Of a stretch of 12,681 bases of DNA, positions 7,580 to 12,681 are shown piece by piece (within the stretch, counting starts at the first letter, position 1; every line of letters begins with the position of its first letter). The notes below the pieces were generated by a model that made no database searches, had not been told where the DNA came from, and saw only the letters and a list, made by a program, of their open reading frames with translations. Made by a program: the position numbers and the translations under genes. The stretch covers positions 1 to 12,681 of the forward strand of contig JADGJG010000775.1 of assembly GCA_027596195.1 (NCBI GenBank). Reading direction: 5' to 3'. This DNA is from Podochytrium sp. JEL0797. Its lineage: Eukaryota > Chytridiomycota > Chytridiomycetes > Chytridiales > Chytriomycetaceae.

Positions 7580-9897
7580 TTATAGAGCCACCACCAATGC
7601 CAGAACCACCGCCACCATCACCACAACCCCACCCTTCCCACCCCGCAACCCCCCACTCTTGGGCGGCACACTCACCACCGTCGCCTGCCCCGCCCCAAAC
7701 AACGCCATCTGCGCCACACTCGGTACCCCGTCCTTACTCAACGCGAAAATGTGCCAATGCCCTGGCGGTGCAATATTCCCGTTCGGTGGAACCCTCACGA
7801 CCGCATACGTCGAGTTGGCAAACAACAAGATGGGTTCAATGAACCTCTGGTCCGTGTTGGTGCTGTGCGTGGTGGTTGTGTATCGCACAAACGTGATGCG
7901 GGAGACGGGGGCTCCCGATGGGTCTAGAGCGATGCCGATGGTGGAGTTGTATGTGAACAGGGTGTTGTCGGCGAAAGGTTTGAGGATGGGACGCGGGCCG
8001 TTGGTGAGGTAAGAGGGCGTGAATTGTTCTGGGAACGTTTGAAGGAGATACTTGAGAAACGCTGAAGGGCGAGAAAAAAAAACACTGACCAATACGATAC
8101 TCATAAGGATTCGTACAAACCCCCAACGGATTCGCAGGATAACAATTCGGCTTATTCGCAAAAGTCGCAAAAGTCGATTGATTCACCATCTGATCCCCGC
8201 CCGGCCCCAACTTTTCATAATTGCCCCAAAAGTCAAGATAATTCGCCATCTCATTCCCCGTCGTAACCACACTCCCATCCGACAACAGAACCGCACCGTT
8301 ATGGTAAGATCTCATCACCGAGCTCCGACCCACGGTCGTAAACGCGTTGGCAACGGGGTCGTACAGTTCAGTCGCGAAATTGGGAGTGGACGCGTATTCT
8401 GCGTCTCCCGCGTTTCCACCGGCTTGACCCCATTGCATCCCATTCGTAATCAACACAGTTCCGTCCGGAAGGAGTGTAGCCTCTGGCATGAGTCTCGGGG
8501 TCAACAAACTCGCCTTCACTTGCCACCTCGCGTTGGGCGCGTCTGCGTCAATCGCGACGCAATCCGTGGACGCGTCGTTGGTGCTTTGTTTGGACCCGCC
8601 GCAGACCATGACGGTGGCAGTGTAGTTTGTGGATTCTTTCATGGGGAGGAGGAATCCGATCGGGGTGTGGGGGTAGATCCAGGGGGCGTGGTCGGGGATC
8701 GAGATAGCGTCCATGGGGGTTACGTTGGCGCCGGTTTCGGCGGGGCCGGGGTCAACGGTGGGGTCAATGAGGATTGTGCGGTTGGAGACCATGAGGAAGA
8801 GTTTGCCGCTTGGGAGTTGGAAGGCTGTTGTTTGAAAAACAGCAAGGGGCGAACGTTAGTGATTGAGAAGAGGAAAACACAGCAATAGTACACTTACAGA
8901 TTGGGTAAAGGTTATGAGGAAAAGCCCAGCTACAAATAAATAGATTCAACATGAGCCAGCAAGTCGAAAGAAATACACGAGAATTCACTCACCGCAAAAT
9001 TTCACTTTGAATTTCCGTCTGTCCGAATCGAGACGGATAAAACTCGTACGTGGGGTTTCTCGTATTGCTCAAATCCTCAAAATTGAGGTTCTTGAGATCT
9101 CCCGACACAATGAACAAGCTGTCGAAAAAAAATACGTCGTAAGGTTCCCCCCAGACAGAGAAAAAAAACTTACTCTCCATCCCCCATCGTCACAACAGTA
9201 GGATACCACCTCCCCGTACTCATTGTCACATTCTCATACCATGACCCATTCCCCGGATAAAACTGTCTCACATTCTTGACCCCATTCACCAAAAACGTGC
9301 CCGAATCCACAAAACTGTTGTCTGTGAACGTGGCGTTCGTGATGCTATTGTCTTGGTATATCGACGCGGATTGCGGGTCTCCACCTACCACGTGGATTTC
9401 ACCATTCGCGCCTTGCGAGTGTCCTGCGCAGAAGGCGTTATAGTAGAGCGCGTTCACGGTTGGGGAGATGGTGCCTGCGGTGGGGTCAATGTCGATGATG
9501 ACGGAGGTGCGGCCGTTGGTGTTGGGGTTGAGGAAGTTGTACTGGTTTTGAAGGAAGAATGGGAAGTGGAGATTAAAATAAGAGGGAGTGGAGATGGGGG
9601 GGGGGTGTGCCAATGCCATCCCAATTACTCACGGGATGCGTGTGCGGTCTTTCAATACACATGAGCTTGTTTCCGGGAAGGAGAATGTTGTGGACACAGA
9701 ATGCGCCCGAGGATCCGTCTTGGGTACCCGTTGGGTCCTCTTGCCAATTCATCATGTCAGTTCAAGGCCACTCTCTACTTTAAAGCTGAACCAACAACGG
9801 ACTCACTCATCACTCTCCATCCTTGTTTGGCATCTCCCGCAGAGACAAGGGAAGCCGCCGAAAGGACAGTCAAAAGAGTGGCAAGAGAGTGGATCAT
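7580..9897 (-). CDS. Glyoxal-oxidase-type copper radical oxidase (AA5_1-like), paralogue C, GPI-type C-terminus
   Basis: Exons: 9897-9807, 9739-9633, 9541-9174, 9118-8993, 8929-8898 (32 nt), 8824-8090 and 8028-7580. The six introns are 67, 91, 55, 63, 73 and 61 nt, and the spliced product is 635 residues. The signal peptide is MIHSLATLLTVLSAASLVSA. Cofactor residues: C104 (NAFCAGHS), Y179 (RWYPTVV), Y415-H416 (RSYHNG), H541 (TTTTHSTN). A Gly/Lys-rich stretch and a hydrophobic Val/Ala/Leu tail at the C-terminus look like a GPI signal. Exon 2 has two possible in-frame acceptors 21 nt apart; the longer form is chosen because gene 6 can only use that one. The intron 6 donor is GTCAGT, less usual than the GTGAGT or GTAAGT elsewhere. 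The gene is in tandem with gene 6, its closest paralogue, and convergent with gene 4. Predicted activity: extracellular aldehyde or alcohol oxidation with hydrogen peroxide release; substrate unknown. Confidence 0.88.
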
Positions 9898-10127
9898 GGA
9901 TCGCTTCGCTCCCTCGTGCCCAGATTTGTGATTGGATTTTTTCTTGGAAGAAAAGATTGCCACTGGGATCGAGCCTGGATCGAGCCGAGTCCCTGGAATT
10001 CCGTCCTGGGGAAGCAACAGCATCTCCCAGTCCCTTTCGTAAACAAACGCATAGATTCGCCCCTTTTTTAAAAAAATGCATAACAAAAAAAATGAAGTCT
10101 CCTCAAAAAAAGAACACCAAAACCACT
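9898..10127. other. Intergenic spacer between tandem genes 6 and 5
   Basis: These 230 bp hold the 3' flank of gene 6 and the promoter of gene 5, both on the minus strand. There are short A and T runs at about 10069-10100. I see no clear TATA box or poly(A) signal, and no supported gene. Confidence 0.5.
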
Positions 10128-12456
10128 CTACAAAACCAACATCAACGCCACCACCCCCACCAACACCCCCACCACAACCCCACCCGCACACCCCTTCTTC
10201 GGCACATCCACCACCGTCGCCTGCCCAGCCCCAAACAACACCATCTCCGCCACACTCGGCACCCCCCCCGCACTCACCCCAAACACATGATACCTCCCCG
10301 GCGGCGCAACCCCCCCATTCGGAGGAACCCTAACAACGACATACGTTGAATTCACAAACAGCACAATGGGTTCGAGGAACCGCTGGTCCGTGTTTGTGGA
10401 GTGTGTGGTGGTTGTGTAGCGGAGGAACGTGACGCGTGTGACGGGGGCGCCTGTGGGGTCGAGGTGGAGCCCGATGGTGGAGTTGTAGGTGAATACGGTG
10501 TTGTCGGGGAGGGGTTGGAGGATGGGACGTGGGCCCGATGTGAGGTAGGATGGGGTGAATTGTTCTACAAAACAAAAAGAACAATCAACACAAAAAAACA
10601 CACCTCCAAAAACACCCTTCACACTCACCAATCCGATACTCATAAGGAGAAGTACAAGCCCCCTCATTATTCGCCGGATAACACTCCGGCTTATACGCAT
10701 TCGACGCAATCGAAATATTCACCATCTGATCTCCCCCCGGCCCGAGCTTCTCATAATTCCCCCAAAAGTCAAGATAATTGGCCATCTCACTCCCCGTCGT
10801 CACCACACTCCCGTCCTTCAACAAAATCGCACCGTTATGGTACGACCGCATCACCGTGCTGCGTCCCACGGTTGTGAATTTGTCGGCGACGGGGTCGTAG
10901 AGTTCGGTTGCAAAGTTGGGGGTCGAGGCGAATTGGCATTGACCGCCGTTTCCACCGGCTTGGCCCCATTGCATGCCGTTTGTGATGAGGACGGTGCCGT
11001 CGGGGAGGAGTGTGGCTTCTGGCATTAAGCGCGGGGTTAACAGGCTCGCGACGGGTTTCCATCGCGCGTTCTTGACGTCCGGTTGGATCGCGACACAATC
11101 CGTCGCAGCGTCGTTCGTGCTTTGTTTGGATCCGCCGCAGACCATGACGGTGGCGGTGTAGTTTGTGGATTCACGCATGGGGAGGAGGAACCCGACGGGT
11201 GTGTGCGGGTAGATCCAGGGAGCGTGGTCTGGGATCGAGATGGCGTCCATGGGGGTTACGTTGGCGCCGGTTTCGGCGGGGCCGGGGTCGACGGTGGGGT
11301 CGATGAGGATGGTGCGGTTCGAGACCATGAGGAAGATTTGGCCGCTGGGGAGTTGGAAGGCTGGGTTTGGGATGAAGGGGTAGGTGAGATTGAGGTGGAG
11401 GGGTCAGAATTGAGGTTGGTTGCTTACCGACTGGATATAGGTTATGAGGGAACGCCCAACTATTAAAAACGAGGGGGAAAAATTCAGCTCAAGGTCAAAA
11501 GAGAGAGGAGAGGAACAAGAGTGCACTCACCGCAAAATTTCACTCTGAATTTCCGTCTGCCCATACCGCGGAGGGTAAAACTCGTACGTGGGATTATTCG
11601 TGTTACTCAAATCCTCAAAGTTGATGTTCTTGAGACTTCCCGACGCGATAAAGAGGCTATGTGGCAAAAAAAAAACGTCAACAACAAAGATCCTGGGGAA
11701 TTCCTCTGTACGAAACAAAAGCAAAAACTCAACTCTCCGTCTGCCATCGTCAACACAGTCGGATACCACCTCCCCGTATTCATGGTCACGTTCTCATACC
11801 ACGACCCATTCCCCGGGTAAAACTGCCGAATGTTCTTGATCCCATTCACCATAAACGTGCCACTGTCCACAAAACTGTTGTCTGTAAACGTGTCGTTGAG
11901 TTGACTGTTGTCTTGGTATATCGACGCGGATTGCGGGTCTCCCCCCACGACGTGGATTTCACCGTTCGCGCCTTGCGAGTGGCCGGCGCAGAAGGCGTTG
12001 TAGTAGAGGGGGTGGACGGTGGGGGAGATGGTGCCGGCGTTGGGGTCAATGTCAATGACGACGGCAGTGCGGCCGTTGGTGTTGGGGTTGATGAAGGGGT
12101 ACTAATGTGAGTTTGGGTTTGGGTTCGGGGTCGTGAGTGAAACGAAATTTTCTTTTCAAATTGGATCATGTGTGTGTGTGGGGTTTTGGAGACAAGGGGA
12201 CTTACGGGGTGCGTGTGCGGTCGCTCGATACACATGAGCTTGTTCCCAGGAAGGAGAATGTTGTGGAGACAGAATGCGCCCGAGGATCCGTCCTGGGTGC
12301 CCGTTGGGTCCTCTTTTCAAACGGGTGTTATCACAACCAAAAGCGAGGGCGGGATTCAAGGGACCACTTACTCATCACTCGCCATCCTTGCTTGGTATCT
12401 CCCGCGGAGACGAGGGATGCCGCAGAGAGGGCCGATGCGAAGGCCAACAGATGCAT
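10128..12456 (-). CDS. Glyoxal-oxidase-type copper radical oxidase (AA5_1-like), paralogue D, GPI-type C-terminus
   Basis: Exons: 12456-12372, 12312-12206, 12101-11734, 11656-11531, 11459-11428 (32 nt), 11360-10629 and 10564-10128. The six introns are 59, 104, 77, 71, 67 and 64 nt, giving 628 residues. Intron positions and phases match gene 5 one for one, and four of the exons have identical lengths. The signal peptide is MHLLAFASALSAASLVSA. Cofactor residues: C102 (NAFCAGHS), Y177 (RWYPTVL), Y413-H414 (RSYHNG), H538 (TTTTHSTN). The C-terminus (VVVGVLVGVVALMLVL) is a GPI-type hydrophobic tail. The intron 3 donor reads GTTGAG, which is weak, but exon length and phase agree with gene 5. Exons 3, 6 and 7 show the strongest C-to-G wobble drift in the window. 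A TATA-like AATAAAATT lies about 10-20 nt before the ATG. Substrate unknown. Confidence 0.88.
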
Positions 12457-12592
12457 TTTTGATTGGCAATTTTATTCGGGCGGAGGCGGCGAATTTTTTT
12501 GTTTGGCGTTTTTGAGCGTGCGTTGGGGACAAAAAGTGACGCATGGTGATTCGATTATATCCATGTTTCAGAAATTAATCGGAAATAAGCTA
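12457..12592 (-). promoter_or_regulatory. Upstream region of gene 6
   Basis: This short stretch precedes the gene 6 start. On the minus strand GAATAAAATT lies at about 12476-12467, a possible TATA-like element but unusually close to the ATG. Nothing else is recognised before the homopolymer block. Confidence 0.35.
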
Positions 12593-12645
12593 GGGGGGGG
12601 GGGGGGGGGGGGGGGTAAAAAAAAAAAAAAATTTTTTTTTTACCC
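12593..12645. repeat. Homopolymer block G23-T-A15-T10-ACCC
   Basis: A run of 23 G (12593-12615) is followed by T, 15 A (12617-12631), 10 T (12632-12641) and ACCC. The last three G plus TA15 and T10ACCC form a near-perfect inverted repeat that could fold as a hairpin. It sits 35 bp from the right edge. It could be genuine low-complexity DNA, a contig-end artefact, or an assembly join. Confidence 0.85.
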
Positions 12646-12681
12646 ATTTAAACAAAAAACGTGGGAAAGGTTTGTTAAAAA

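Noticed and set aside
8052..8888. Plus-strand open frame of 278 codons
   Set aside because: Antisense to the long exon 6 of gene 5; Arg/His/Gly-rich translation reflects the wobble bias of the real gene.
10076..10333. Pro-rich plus-strand open frame
   Set aside because: It is the complement of the G-ending Gly/Val codons at the end of gene 6, not an independent gene.
10555..11028. Plus-strand open frame of 157 codons
   Set aside because: Antisense shadow of exon 6 of gene 6 and its last intron.
1..12681. tRNA, rRNA, CRISPR array, transposon ends
   Set aside because: No cloverleaf, conserved rRNA block, regularly spaced direct repeats with unique spacers, transposase similarity or terminal repeats were recognised by eye.

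Overview
The window looks like nuclear DNA of a filamentous or zoosporic fungus. Its genes are split by short GT-AG introns (51 to 104 nt). Its products carry signal peptides, Ser/Thr-rich stretches and GPI-type C-termini, and four are fungal-type copper radical oxidases. The style of the paralogues suggests a chytrid, but that is an inference and a database search would settle it.

Layout. Two genes for small secreted six-cysteine (CFEM-like) proteins lie on the minus strand at the left. Gene 1 (1437 down to the left edge, cut by the window) has one cysteine domain, a long Ser/Thr/Ala-rich repeat linker, and the first part of a second cysteine domain. Gene 2 (2565 to 2150) has one such domain, followed in another frame by a heptad-repeat Thr/Ala tail that appears to have been cut off by a frameshift. 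To their right are four paralogous glyoxal-oxidase-type genes (CAZy AA5_1-like): gene 3 (minus, 4930-2884), gene 4 (plus, 5273-7485), gene 5 (minus, 9897-7580) and gene 6 (minus, 12456-10128). Genes 3 and 4 are divergent across a 342-bp promoter region. Genes 4 and 5 converge 94 bp apart. Genes 5 and 6 are a head-to-tail tandem pair. The spliced models close exactly in frame, giving 617, 620, 635 and 628 residues. All four keep the copper and radical ligands: the Cys-Tyr cross-link pair, the Tyr-His pair and a C-terminal His. The right edge is a G23/A15/T10 homopolymer block.

How it may work together. The oxidases should be exported and probably GPI-anchored, where they would oxidise small aldehydes or alcohols to acids with release of hydrogen peroxide. 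The CFEM-like proteins are also exported. A shared cell-surface redox or metal role is only a guess from proximity.

Most unusual signals: (i) a strong sawtooth in wobble bases, in which long exons of genes 4, 5 and 6 start with C-ending codons and finish with G-ending codons, then reset at the next long exon; (ii) a graded intron content among the paralogues (3, 5, 6, 6); (iii) a 21-nt exonised intron tail in genes 5 and 6; (iv) the gene 2 frameshift.
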